From Paenibacillus sp. D2_2 (lineage in GTDB: Bacteria > Bacillota > Bacilli > Paenibacillales > Paenibacillaceae): a stretch of DNA of 64,000 nt. Below the pieces are notes generated by a model. It was given only the letters and a program-made list of their open reading frames with translations. It searched no databases and was not told the DNA's origin. This document shows positions 1-9,499 of the stretch, piece after piece. The position numbers and the translations under genes were made by a program. The DNA lies in NCBI RefSeq assembly GCF_031199965.1, contig NZ_CP133605.1, positions 4,310,501 to 4,374,500 on the forward strand. The letters run 5' to 3'. The number at the start of each line of letters is the position of its first letter. Position 1 is the first letter of the stretch.

Positions 1-102
1 CGTCGTAACTTATGTTCAAATAAAGCAGTTGCGAATTACAGAGAACTGAGAGGAACTCGCAAATCCAGCTATCTGTTAAGTGGAACTCTAAGGGGTGAGT
101 AT

Positions 103-1278
103 ATGGAGCAAAATATTCTTGAGATTAGAAAGCTGAGTAAACTGTTCGGTCCTAATGCAGAACAAGGCGTTCGGCTACTAGAACAAGGCTATAACAAAGT
201 GAAGTTAGCCAATGAAAAAGGAATAACCGTTGGGGTTAACCAAATGAGTCTCAGCGTCCATAAAGGAGAAATATTCGTCATCATGGGACTATCCGGTAGC
301 GGCAAATCGACGCTCGTCCGGATGTTGAACCGACTCATAGAGCCGACTGCAGGAGAGATTCTTCTACATGGCCAAGATTTACTGAAGATGAATAAAGCAC
401 AATTAAGAGAAGTGCGACGCAAGAAGATTACGATGGTATTCCAGAAATTCGCGTTATTTCCGCATCGTACAGTACTCCATAACGTGGAGTATGGACTTGA
501 GATCCAGAAAGTCAATAAGGAAGAACGTAAGCAAAAGGCGCTGCAGGCGTTGGAACTCGTCGGACTTAAGGGTTGGGAGAACAAATTGCCTGATCAACTA
601 AGTGGTGGTATGCAGCAACGGGTAGGTCTTGCTAGAGCACTCGCAAATGATCCGGAAATATTGCTTATGGACGAAGCCTTTAGTGCGCTCGATCCATTGA
701 TCCGCCGCGATATGCAGGATGAACTACTGGAGCTACAGGAGAAAATGAAGAAGACGATCATCTTTATTACGCATGATCTAGATGAAGCACTACGGCTTGG
801 AGACCGCATTGCACTCATGAAGGATGGAGCGCTCGTACAGCTTGGTACGCCGGAAGAGATGCTAACACAGCCGGCTGATCGCTATGTTGAACGATTTATT
901 GAAGATGTAGACCTATCGAAGGTCATTACTGCTTCAAGGGTTATGCGTCGTCCCGAGACAGTGGCCCTTGATCGCGGACCTCGTGTCGCGCTTCAGTTGA
1001 TGCGTGAAAGAGGAATTTCCAACCTGTTTGTCATCGATCGCGGTAAACGTCTACTCGGCGTTATTACTGCCGAGGATGCTTCCAAGGCCTTGAAAGCGGG
1101 ACAAGGATTACAAGACATTCTGATTACAGATGGTCCGCGGGTATCGCCGGATACATTACTTGGCGATCTGTTCGAAGTGACGAGTTCTGCTAAAGTGCCT
1201 CTTGCGGTCGTAGCGGATGACAATCGGTTGCTCGGCGTTATCGTACGCGGTGCTGTTCTGGGGGCGCTCAGCCGGTGA
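103..1278 (+). CDS. opuAA: Glycine betaine/proline ABC importer, ATPase subunit
   Basis: ATP-binding subunit of an OpuA/ProU-type osmoprotectant importer; it drives uptake of glycine betaine from the inner face of the membrane. Seen: Walker [10 protein letters not shown] at residues 62-70, the ABC signature LSGGMQQR near 167, Walker B ILLMDE near 188, and a C-terminal extension from about residue 275 resembling paired CBS domains. In this family those domains sense ionic strength (family knowledge). The length, 391 aa, is normal. The ATG follows an AAGGGGTGAG ribosome site. It is the first gene of a three-gene operon with the permease (38-base gap) and the binding lipoprotein. Only about 100 bases of upstream sequence are visible, so the promoter cannot be judged. 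Confidence 0.96.
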   Translation: MEQNILEIRKLSKLFGPNAEQGVRLLEQGYNKVKLANEKGITVGVNQMSLSVHKGEIFVIMGLSGSGKSTLVRMLNRLIEPTAGEILLHGQDLLKMNKAQLREVRRKKITMVFQKFALFPHRTVLHNVEYGLEIQKVNKEERKQKALQALELVGLKGWENKLPDQLSGGMQQRVGLARALANDPEILLMDEAFSALDPLIRRDMQDELLELQEKMKKTIIFITHDLDEALRLGDRIALMKDGALVQLGTPEEMLTQPADRYVERFIEDVDLSKVITASRVMRRPETVALDRGPRVALQLMRERGISNLFVIDRGKRLLGVITAEDASKALKAGQGLQDILITDGPRVSPDTLLGDLFEVTSSAKVPLAVVADDNRLLGVIVRGAVLGALSR

Positions 1279-1316
1279 GCTTAGCGATGAAATTAGCGAT
1301 TTGGAGGTGAAGGAAC

Positions 1317-2159
1317 ATGGACAAGATTCCTAAAGTACCAATAGCGGATTGGGTTGAAAATGTCGTTGATTGGATGGAAACCTCACTAGGTGGATTTTTT
1401 GACGGCCTGGCAACGGTCATTGAGTGGATCGTCAATTTATTCTCCGATCTGTTCCTTCTTCCGCACCCTCTATTATTTATCGCTATCCTGAGCGTGCTTG
1501 CCTATCTCGTCGGCCGATGGTCGCTTACGATCTTCACAGCCATCGGCTTCCTATTAATCGATAATCTCGGCTATTGGACAGAAACGATGAATACGCTCGG
1601 ACTTGTTATTACCGCAGGGCTAATCTCAATTTTAATCGGGATTCCGATCGGCATTTGGAGCGCCTACAGCAAGACGGTACATCGGATCGTGTTCCCACTG
1701 CTTGATTTCATGCAGACGATGCCTGCATTCGTGTATTTGCTTCCCGCAGTTACTTTCTTCAGCCTCGGTGTCGTTCCAGGTGTGATTGCCTCGGTTATCT
1801 TCGCCATCCCGCCAACGATCCGCCTGACTACACTAGGAATCCAGCAAGTATCCGGCGAACTGGCTGAAGCGGCAGATGCCTTCGGCTCAACCTCATGGCA
1901 GAAGTTATTCAAGGTTGAATTGCCACTAGCCATGCCAACAATGATGACTGGTGTTAATCAGACCATTATGCTATCGCTCTCTATGGTCGTTATCGCCTCC
2001 ATGATCGGCGCTCAAGGGATTGGCGCAACAGTATATCGCGCTGTCACACAATTGAAGATTGGCCAAGGCTTCGAGGCTGGGCTTGCTGTCGTCATTCTCG
2101 CGATCGTATTAGATCGATTTACTCAAGGTCTATTCAAAACCAGAAAAAGGGGAGAATAA
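1317..2159 (+). CDS. opuAB: Glycine betaine ABC importer, permease subunit
   Basis: Membrane channel of the OpuA betaine importer. Seen: a 280-aa hydrophobic protein with an N-terminal amphipathic stretch, about six to seven membrane segments and the permease EAA-type loop (GELAEAADAFG, near residue 180) that docks on the ATPase. OpuAB of Bacillus is of the same size. The ATG is preceded by GGAGGTGAAGGAAC, a strong ribosome site. Its stop codon is one base before the start of the binding protein gene, so the two are almost certainly co-translated. Confidence 0.95.
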   Translation: MDKIPKVPIADWVENVVDWMETSLGGFFDGLATVIEWIVNLFSDLFLLPHPLLFIAILSVLAYLVGRWSLTIFTAIGFLLIDNLGYWTETMNTLGLVITAGLISILIGIPIGIWSAYSKTVHRIVFPLLDFMQTMPAFVYLLPAVTFFSLGVVPGVIASVIFAIPPTIRLTTLGIQQVSGELAEAADAFGSTSWQKLFKVELPLAMPTMMTGVNQTIMLSLSMVVIASMIGAQGIGATVYRAVTQLKIGQGFEAGLAVVILAIVLDRFTQGLFKTRKRGE

Positions 2160-2160
2160 T

Positions 2161-3072
2161 ATGAAAATATCTAGAAAGCTATTGCTTATCGGTGGTCTTG
2201 CCTCCGTGCTCGCGCTGAGCGCTTGCGGTCAAGCAGCCAATAAGAACGGGAATACCTCTGGGAATGGCGGAGCAGAGTCCTTCGGGAAGCAGGTCAATTA
2301 TCAAATTATTGGTATTGATCCCGGTGCAGGGATTATGAAAGCGACGAATGAAGCGCTCAAGCAATATGATCTAAAGGACTGGACGCTGATCGAAGGATCA
2401 GGTGCGGCCATGACAGCAATGCTTGATAAGTCGATAAAGAGACAGAAACCGATCATAATTACGGGTTGGACTCCGCACTGGATGTTCACCAAATATGATC
2501 TGAAATTCCTCGATGATCCAAAGAAAGTGTATGGCGATACGGAAGAGATTCATACAATCGCCCGCAAAGGCTTGAAGGAAGATAAGTCGGTAGCCTATGA
2601 ATTCCTTGACCGTTTTGAATGGACCGAAGGAGAAATGGGCGAGATCATGTCTGCCATCCAGGATGGCAAAGACCCTGAAGTCGCAGCCAAGGAATGGGCA
2701 GACAGCCATAGCGACCGTGTTGATTCTTGGACCAAAGGCCTGAATCCGGTAAATGGAGAATCACTTAAGCTAAGTTATGTGGCCTGGGATTCTGAAATCG
2801 CCAGTACAAACCTGTTGAAATATGTACTAGAGAGTAAGCTTGGTTATAAAGTTACAGCACTGCAAGTCGAGGCTGGACCCATGTGGACTGGTGTAGCCAG
2901 CGGTGATATAGATGCCATGGCAGCAGCATGGCTTCCATTAACCCACGCCGATTACTGGGCTAAGTATAAGGATCAGATTCAAGATCTCGGCACTAACATG
3001 ACCGGAGTTCGTACCGGACTCGTCGTTCCCGCCTATGTGGATATCAATTCCATTGAAGATTTGAACAAGTAA
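2161..3072 (+). CDS. opuAC: Glycine betaine ABC importer, substrate-binding lipoprotein
   Basis: Extracytoplasmic receptor that captures glycine betaine and hands it to OpuAB. Seen: a lipoprotein signal with lipobox LSAC (Cys at about residue 21), a Gly/Asn-rich linker, then an OpuAC-like ligand-binding fold with several Trp-containing segments (GWTPHWMF, AWDSE, AAWLP). Tryptophans in this family form the aromatic box that binds the quaternary amine (family knowledge). 303 aa is close to the usual 290-300. It ends the operon and is followed by a strong hairpin terminator at 3114. Confidence 0.95.
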   Translation: MKISRKLLLIGGLASVLALSACGQAANKNGNTSGNGGAESFGKQVNYQIIGIDPGAGIMKATNEALKQYDLKDWTLIEGSGAAMTAMLDKSIKRQKPIIITGWTPHWMFTKYDLKFLDDPKKVYGDTEEIHTIARKGLKEDKSVAYEFLDRFEWTEGEMGEIMSAIQDGKDPEVAAKEWADSHSDRVDSWTKGLNPVNGESLKLSYVAWDSEIASTNLLKYVLESKLGYKVTALQVEAGPMWTGVASGDIDAMAAAWLPLTHADYWAKYKDQIQDLGTNMTGVRTGLVVPAYVDINSIEDLNK

Positions 3073-3113
3073 TAGAGGAATATCCTTAGACGATCGGAAG
3101 ACAACCAAAAAAC

Positions 3114-3140
3114 GGAGCCATCCCGATTCGGGATGGCTCC
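3114..3140 (+). terminator. Rho-independent terminator of the opuA operon
   Basis: Near-perfect hairpin, GGAGCCATCCCGA paired with TCGGGATGGCTCC, followed by TTTGTGTT. It lies 42 bases after the opuAC stop codon. Confidence 0.85.
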
Positions 3141-3308
3141 TTTGTGTTATATATTATGAAGAAGAGGGAGTATATATACAGTAACACTTCATTATTAATA
3201 GAACCTTACTGCAACCTGAAAATTAAATTAAAAATACTCAAATCATGGAATTCAACCCATACATCAGGGTACTTGCCGTTACTAGCGGCCATTCTCCTCA
3301 TACCTTAT

Positions 3309-3350
3309 TAAGAGGTAATTCAAAAGGTCTGGTTAAGATTATTGAACAGC
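3309..3350. repeat. Half copy of the dispersed MITE-like repeat
   Basis: AAGAGGTAATTCAAAAGGTCTGG matches the end of the full copy at 58528-58700 (AGAGGTAATTCAAAAAGTCC in reverse complement). A degraded opposite end with TTGAACA follows. It lies just upstream of the small gene at 3378. Confidence 0.5.
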
Positions 3351-3377
3351 CTTTTACAAAAGGAGGGAAACCGCTTA

Positions 3378-3611
3378 ATGGAAGCCTATTATAACTGTAT
3401 GCGTTGTAAGAACAGGCGTGTCCGTATCTTAACGGTAGACAGACAGCATTATGTAGGAACAATTGTAGATGTAGATTACAATAACGTTTATCTACGTGTT
3501 GATAATGATCGCGAAGTCACAACTTCAGCATTCTATCCTGGTGGATATGGAGCTGGAGCCAGCATATTAACCTTAAGCCTGTTCACTCTACTCGCCATTG
3601 CTCTGATATAA
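3378..3611 (+). CDS. Small protein with CxxC, Sm/SH3-like core and C-terminal membrane helix
   Basis: A 77-aa protein I do not recognise by name. The start is the ATG at 3378 because AAAGGAGG at 3358-3365 is ideally spaced; the longer reading from 3342 would begin before this ribosome site. Seen: CMRC near the N-terminus, then a short beta-rich core (RVRILTVDRQHYVGTIVDVD) resembling LSm/SH3-type small proteins common in spore formers, a Gly/Tyr-rich turn, and a hydrophobic C-terminal helix (LTLSLFTLLAIALI). It stands alone between two terminators. The similarity to small spore-associated or envelope proteins is inference only. Confidence 0.7.
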   Translation: MEAYYNCMRCKNRRVRILTVDRQHYVGTIVDVDYNNVYLRVDNDREVTTSAFYPGGYGAGASILTLSLFTLLAIALI

Positions 3612-3627
3612 TGGTCTACAATCGCAC

Positions 3628-3656
3628 TGAAGGCCCTGCTATTAGCAGGGCCTTCA
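3628..3656. terminator. Bidirectional hairpin terminator
   Basis: Perfect 13-bp stem TGAAGGCCCTGCT / AGCAGGGCCTTCA with a 3-base loop, 17 bases after the small gene at 3378 and facing the 3' end of the ABC permease gene. There is no long U tract. Confidence 0.7.
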
Positions 3657-3802
3657 CACATATATAATTTATGGGTACCTTTATACTAATTCTCCAACCT
3701 TAGAATTGGATTAAAAGAAGATGAGAATACAATAAAAGTTAGACAAGCTCCTCCCCCTCTGCCAAATCCAGCTAATATGAGGAAGGAAGAGCGCTTGATT
3801 AA

Positions 3803-6800
3803 TTACTCGACGGATTTCAAAGCTTCAATCATGTCGATATGCTTCAGCTTGTAATGCATCGTGATCATGACGATGCCCGAGAACAACAGGGTCAGCACAG
3901 CGGCGTAGCCGTAGCTGAGCCAATGCACCGTTGGGCTAAACATCATCACATCTACTTCTGCCGTCTTCAGAACGAAACGATGCAGTACTATACCGAGGAA
4001 ATCCCCGGCTATAATCCCCAGAACCGTTAGGATCATATTCTCACGGTAAATATACCTCGTAACCTCCTGATCATAGAAGCCAAGCACCTTGATCGTCGAC
4101 AGCTCGCGAATCCGTTCGGACACATTGATATTGGTCAAATTATAGAGCACCACGAAGGCCAGCGCAGCGGCAGAGATGATCAATACGACAACGACTACGT
4201 TCATACTGTCCATGGTGTCCTTGAACGAGCCGCTTACCCCGCTTGTGAAGCTGACCATAGCTACCCGCTCATTCGCCGTCAATTTCTCACCGAACTGATC
4301 CTCAAACGAAGAATCATGATTGCTGTAATTTAACATCTGCATATTAAACTGTGGCTGCTTACCGAACACCATCTCATAATAGTGCGGCGTCATGTACACA
4401 TAGTGCATAGCGTAGTTCTCCGTGATACCTGCAATTTTCAATTCGAAGGAATCATTACTGTTGTTCTGAATGACCAAGGTACTACCGATATGCAGATTAA
4501 ATAACTTAGCCAGCTTCTCAGTAACAATCGCACCGTCATCCGGCAAGTTCAGGATTTGCTCATGCCCTCTCTGCCTTAACACCACAAAGTCAGAGAGTTG
4601 CTCTGTTGATTCCGGAATGAATAGATGAATCTCCTGACTATTGACTCCTTTACGAACAGCCTGCATAGCTTCCTGAGTCACATTCAGCGTACCTGTAATC
4701 TCGGGAGTATCTTCAATAAGCTTATGATAGGAATTGATCCCAGCCGGACTAGACTCGTCCTTAAACACGACTGCCGCATTATATTTCATGATCTTACCAT
4801 ACTGTAGTGGCGCGATATCTCGGATAGAATCTTTAAGTCCGAATCCGGTCAGAATGAGCGCTGTACAACCAGCCACACCACATACTGTCATGAACATCCG
4901 TTGCTTATAGCGAAACAGATTCCGTGCCGTCACCTTACCGGTGAAATTGAGCTGCCGCCAAATAAAAGGAATCCGCTCTAGAAAAATACGCGACCCGCTC
5001 TTCGGAGCCTTCGGACGCATTAGTACCGCGGCGTTACTGCGCAGCTCCACACGAGCTGCCGTAAAGGCCGTCACCGTTGTGCATAACATAGCGACGATGA
5101 GTGACATCAGACTATAACTGATGTGGAAATTAATCCGAACCTCTGGCAAATTGTACAATGAGCCGTACGCATTATAGATGATCGTCGGAAAAAGCGTAAA
5201 TCCAACCGCAAGACCAGCGGCTGTGGCTAATACACTCGCCAATGTACCATAGACAAGGAACTTCCTCATAATATCTCCGTTGCTATAACCTAATGCTTTT
5301 AACGTTCCGATCTGCAATCTCTGCTCCTCAACCATCCGAGTCATCGTTGTTAGACTGACCAAGGCGGCAATAAGAAAGAAAAATACCGGAAATGCCTTGG
5401 CGATCGAGGCCAGTCTGTCGGCATTATCCTCAAACTCGGTATAGCCAGGATTGGAATCGCGGTCCAGCACGTAGACCTTTGGCAGCTTCAGATCGTCCAG
5501 TTTCTGCTGTCCTTTACTCAAATCGCGCTCACCGTCAGCAATCTTCGCATCAGCATCCTTCTTCTCCTGACGGTAAGTGGTTAAGCCCTCCTCGTAATCG
5601 CGGCGCCCTTGATCCAAATCCGCCTTCGCTTTAGCCAATTTGGCCTCGCCTTCTTGCTTGGCCTTAGCCAACGCTTCCTTCCCCTGCGTCCAGTCGAGCT
5701 CTCCTTGAGCCAGCTTCTTCTCCGCGGTCTTAAGCTGCGCAGCCCCAGACTCCAGCTCCTTCGCTTTGGAGTTTAGCTCCTGCTCAGCAGCTGTCAATTG
5801 CTGTTCCACTTGATTCAAGCCCTGTTCAAACGCTCCGATTGCTTGTTTCAGTGTAGCGGCATCTACTTCACCCGCCATATATCCAGCGACTGCCTGTCCT
5901 AATGTGGCATCGGCCGCTTTGGCGCCAGCAACCAATTGGTCTCGCTGTGATTGCGGAATATTGTCTGGAGGAAGTGCAGCAATCTGCTTCAGTGATCCGG
6001 CAAGCTCTCGTCCTCCAGCCAGCTTCGGCTGTACCTCTCGCTTCTGTGCATCCAATTGTTCCCGAGCTTCCTGAAGCTTAGCCTGTCCGGCGCTTATCTT
6101 TTGCTTATTCTGGGCTAGTTCAGCCCGGCCTTTATCAAGCTCTTTGGTTGCTCTATCCAATTTATCTTGGCCTTTGGCCAACTCGGATTGCAACTGGTCC
6201 ACGCCTTCTTGATAGCTGTGCTCGCCTTCATCTAGCTTAATCTTAGCATCGCTAAGCTTCTTCTCAGCATCAGCAAGCTGCTGCTTGGCGTCAACGATTT
6301 GCTGCTTCGCCTCATCCAGCTTGGCCTGTCCTTCCTCACGCACCTCGCTAAGACGCTGCTCTGGCATCCCTGTCAGTGCTTGCTCAACCGCCTTCGTATG
6401 GACTTCGATCTTGGACGTATAATCATCGGAATAGGTGCGTAAACCCACGCTATCCTTGAAGGTCATATAAGCTTCCGTATACACAGACATATTGAAATCC
6501 TGCTCCGGAATAACGGCAAATACATCCGCCGTTCCTTTGCCAATTTGGCTTGTGCCCCGTCCAATCGTATTAATAAACTGCGGACTTTGCACGAAGCCGA
6601 CTACCTTATAGCTCAGTGTATGAAATGTATCGTTCAAATCGACATCAGGATCGGGATTCATGAAAGTAATTGTATCGCCCAACTTGTAGTGCTTCGTCCT
6701 CCCACTCTTATCAAGAGCGATTTCCCCGAAGCCTCAGGTAATCTCCCTTCGACGATCAGATAACGATTTATTGTATCATCCGGTCGATAGGAGCGAATCT

Positions 6801-7110
6801 TCGCTACGAGACTGCTATCGTCCAAGAAAGCATCCGCACTATAGCCTGGCTGCACTGCTTCCACGTCAGGTACTTGCTTCAATGTATCGATATCACCTTG
6901 CTTCAATCCATAGGTTGTCTGAACCTTCAAATCCATCAAATTATACTGTTTATAATAATGCTCTGCCGTATCCAGCATATCCGGTCCGGTCGCTTTGATC
7001 CCTGCAAAGAATCCGACCCCAAGCATGATGATTGCAAAAATCGACAGGAATCTCGCCTTCGTTCGCCATATTTCCCGGAAAATATCTTTCCAAAGAGCAC
7101 TCTTCTTCAT
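3803..7110 (-). CDS. FtsX/MacB-type ABC permease with long extracytoplasmic coiled coil (one frame break)
   Basis: Large permease that would pair with the ATPase encoded just upstream; the substrate is unknown. With one base restored it is about 1,102 aa. Seen: an N-terminal membrane helix (about residues 20-45), a MacB-like extracytoplasmic domain, a roughly 280-residue Lys/Glu/Ala-rich coiled coil (about 255-540), then two FtsX-type membrane blocks. The frame breaks at the CCCC run 6724-6727 (four bases where five keep the frame). The ATG at 7110 is preferred to 7134 because AAGGAG lies nine bases upstream of it, formed in the stop region of the ATPase gene. Related Firmicute proteins are annotated only as FtsX-like permeases. 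Confidence 0.85.
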
Positions 7111-7123
7111 GCTGTACAGCTCC

Positions 7124-7825
7124 TTACCACTCAATGTCTTCTACAGAGACCGGATTCGGGTTGACTACCATCCTACGGACTTTGGCGTTATTAATTTCAA
7201 TCACTCGATTCGCCATCGGCGTAATCGCAGAGTTATGCGTTATGACAATAACTGTCGTTCCTGTATTGCGGCAAGTATCCTGCAGCAGCTTCAGCACTTG
7301 CTTGCCTGTATTATAATCGAGCGCACCTGTAGGCTCATCGCATAGCAGCAGCTTAGGCTGCTTAGCCAATGCCCGGGCAATCGCCACACGCTGCTGCTCT
7401 CCACCAGAGAGCTGAGCCGGGAAGTTGTTCAGGCGCTCACCAAGTCCAACATCGCGAAGCACCTGCTCCGCATCAAGGGCGCGTGGGGAAATTTGTGCGG
7501 CTAGCTCTACATTCTCCTTCGTCGTCAAATTCGGCACCAAATTATAAAATTGAAACACGAAGCCGACATCATTACGACGATAGCCTGTAAGTTCTTTACG
7601 ATTGAACCTGGCGATATCCGTCCCGTCAACAAGTACCTGACCTTCATCGGCTGTATCCATCCCACCGAGAATGTTCAATACCGTGGACTTCCCGGCACCA
7701 CTGGGACCGACAATAACCGCAAATTCTCCCTTCTCGATCTCGAAATTGATCCCATCATTCGCAACAATCGTCGTCTCGCCCATCTGGTATCGTTTGTATT
7801 CATCTTTGATCACTACAAATGTCAT
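7124..7825 (-). CDS. MacB/LolD-type ABC transporter ATPase
   Basis: 233-aa ATPase partner of the FtsX-type permease downstream. Seen: Walker [10 protein letters not shown] (about residue 41), Q-loop [12 protein letters not shown], signature LSGGEQQR, Walker [13 protein letters not shown], and switch histidine in VIVITHN. The TGALD sequence after Walker B is typical of the LolD/MacB/YknY group, which work mechanically in export, stress resistance or envelope processes rather than in import (family knowledge). It is the first gene of a two-gene operon, and its stop region supplies the ribosome site of the permease. Confidence 0.92.
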   Translation of the reverse strand: MTFVVIKDEYKRYQMGETTIVANDGINFEIEKGEFAVIVGPSGAGKSTVLNILGGMDTADEGQVLVDGTDIARFNRKELTGYRRNDVGFVFQFYNLVPNLTTKENVELAAQISPRALDAEQVLRDVGLGERLNNFPAQLSGGEQQRVAIARALAKQPKLLLCDEPTGALDYNTGKQVLKLLQDTCRNTGTTVIVITHNSAITPMANRVIEINNAKVRRMVVNPNPVSVEDIEW

Positions 7826-8023
7826 TAGTCCACTCCCTTTATCATCCTAACAAAGAAGCCAAAGAACACCGATTCTTGTATATCTATCTTTAATCCCAGT
7901 GTATCACAATCAACTATGTGAATAAAAACTCATGAGCGTGGGGGAGCCTTTTTCACTTAGATCAAGATTTGATATTATAGTAGTGTGATCACAAAATAAC
8001 GAATTAAAATGAATAAGGTGATA

Positions 8024-8496
8024 ATGATGGAATTTAAAACGAATGTCATGAGAATCTTGGACAAGTTAAAGGTAGAATATAAGAGCTATAGCTATGCGGA
8101 CACGGATGCGATTAGCGGTACCGAAGTGGCTGAGACTCTAGGCCAGAATCCGGATCAAGTATTCAAGACCTTGGTCACCGTCGGCAAGTCGAAGAAATAC
8201 TATGTATTTATAATTCCGGTTGCCAAGGAGCTTGAATTGAAAAAGGCAGCACAAGCAGTAGGGGAGAAATCGATTGAGATGATCAAATCGAAGGATTTAT
8301 TGCCCATCACCGGTTATATTCACGGAGGCTGCTCCCCGATCGGCATGAAGAAGAGCTTCACAACGACAATCGATGAATCAGCCGCCGCTCATGAGGCGAT
8401 TATTTTCAGCGCTGGCAAAATCGGCTATCAGGTCGAACTAACCCTGGAGGATCTACGAAGAGTCATTCCTATTCAATTAGGGATATTTCACAATAG
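8024..8496 (+). CDS. ybaK: YbaK/EbsC-family Cys-tRNA(Pro) deacylase (one frame break near the end)
   Basis: Editing enzyme that removes mischarged cysteine from tRNA-Pro. With one base restored it is 157 aa, the normal size. Seen: the N-terminal YbaK fold, the LELKKAA segment, and GGCSPIGMKK, the hallmark loop of the family, near residue 106. The start is ATG 8024 (or 8027), placed after AAGGTG; the upstream ATG at 8009 lacks a site. The frame breaks at GGG 8480-8482. With a fourth G the protein ends in the family-typical IQLGDI... and stops at 8494-8496; as written, the reading runs on through the 3' end of the opposite gene to 8632. Confidence 0.9.
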
Positions 8497-8520
8497 TTGT
8501 TGTCTCAAATTATTGTTTTG

Positions 8521-9360
8521 TCATTTTACTACCTTCCCTTTTAAAAACCGATACACGTATCCTTCAATCCAGCTCCAAGGCAGGCACCGCTTTCCAATAG
8601 CTAGAGACTTTGCTCCATTGCCAACGGGATAACGAAATTTCGGCCTTGCCTTTTGAGCAATTTGCGCAACTAATCTAGCTACCTCCCGGGGATCAGCCCC
8701 GTTATCTCTGGATTTCATCGCTTCTTTCACTAAGTTTTCTTGAAAAGCATTCCGGGTCTGCTGATCTGCCACTTTCTCTAGTCCTCGTTCCCAAATTTTC
8801 GTCTGATAGGCTCCCGGCTGAACAAGAGATACCCAAATCCCCTCATTGAGCAGCTCCAGTCGTAAACTTTCACCCCAGCCTTCCAGAGCAAATTTTGATG
8901 ACGTGTAGGCAGACATGCCTGGGAAACCAAAAAATCCGCTCACACTGCTGATCGCAATTATTTTCCCGCTTCCATCTCTTGGTATAAATGGTAATAGAGC
9001 TTTTGTGGTTCGCACGGCACCGAAAAAGTTAGTCTGGAACTGTGCCTGCCACTCCTCCTCCGTTAAATCTTGAAAGAAGCCGCCTTGGCAATAACCCGCA
9101 TTATTCACCAAAACTTGAATCTGTATGGATTGCTGTTCCAAATATTCAGCGACTCGAACTAAATCCTCCTGCTTTGTCACATCGAGCTCCAATATGGTAA
9201 GTCTATCCTGAACCGATTGGTATTGTGCTATCGACTCTATCTTAGTGCGATTCTTTACATCTCGCATCGTCGCGAAGACATGAAACCCCTGATGGGCCAG
9301 CTCTAATGTCGTATACATGCCGATCCCGCTACTCGCCCCGGTCACGAGTGCATATTTCAT
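8521..9360 (-). CDS. Short-chain dehydrogenase/reductase
   Basis: NAD(P)-dependent oxidoreductase of the classical SDR family; the substrate is not predictable. Seen: the cofactor loop TGASSGIG at residues 7-14, NNAG near 90, a catalytic Ser in ISSVSG and the YTSSK active site (Tyr and Lys) near 155. 279 aa is normal for the longer classical SDRs that act on lipophilic or steroid-like substrates. The ATG follows GGAGGGATAAGG. It converges with ybaK; once ybaK is repaired the two no longer overlap. Confidence 0.92.
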   Translation of the reverse strand: MKYALVTGASSGIGMYTTLELAHQGFHVFATMRDVKNRTKIESIAQYQSVQDRLTILELDVTKQEDLVRVAEYLEQQSIQIQVLVNNAGYCQGGFFQDLTEEEWQAQFQTNFFGAVRTTKALLPFIPRDGSGKIIAISSVSGFFGFPGMSAYTSSKFALEGWGESLRLELLNEGIWVSLVQPGAYQTKIWERGLEKVADQQTRNAFQENLVKEAMKSRDNGADPREVARLVAQIAQKARPKFRYPVGNGAKSLAIGKRCLPWSWIEGYVYRFLKGKVVK

Positions 9361-9443
9361 CCTTATCCCTCCACTCTAAGATCCGTTCCATCTAGATTGA
9401 ATTCACCTGCTTGTATAATAATTATACTGTATCGAACCTAAAA

Positions 9444-9487
9444 GAGCTTTCCTCAGAAAGCAGAAGATTCTACTTTTGGGAAAGCTC
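9444..9487 (-). terminator. Terminator of the chitinase gene
   Basis: GAGCTTTCC at 9444-9452 pairs with GGAAAGCTC at 9479-9487. Read on the minus strand the hairpin is followed by TTTTAG and lies just past the chitinase stop codon at 9500. Confidence 0.75.
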
Positions 9488-9499
9488 TCACCTTATCAA

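Noticed and set aside
8497-8632. C-terminal extension of the YbaK-like protein overlapping the dehydrogenase gene
   Set aside because: The extension is the antisense of the neighbour. One G restored at 8480-8482 ends the protein at the family-typical position.
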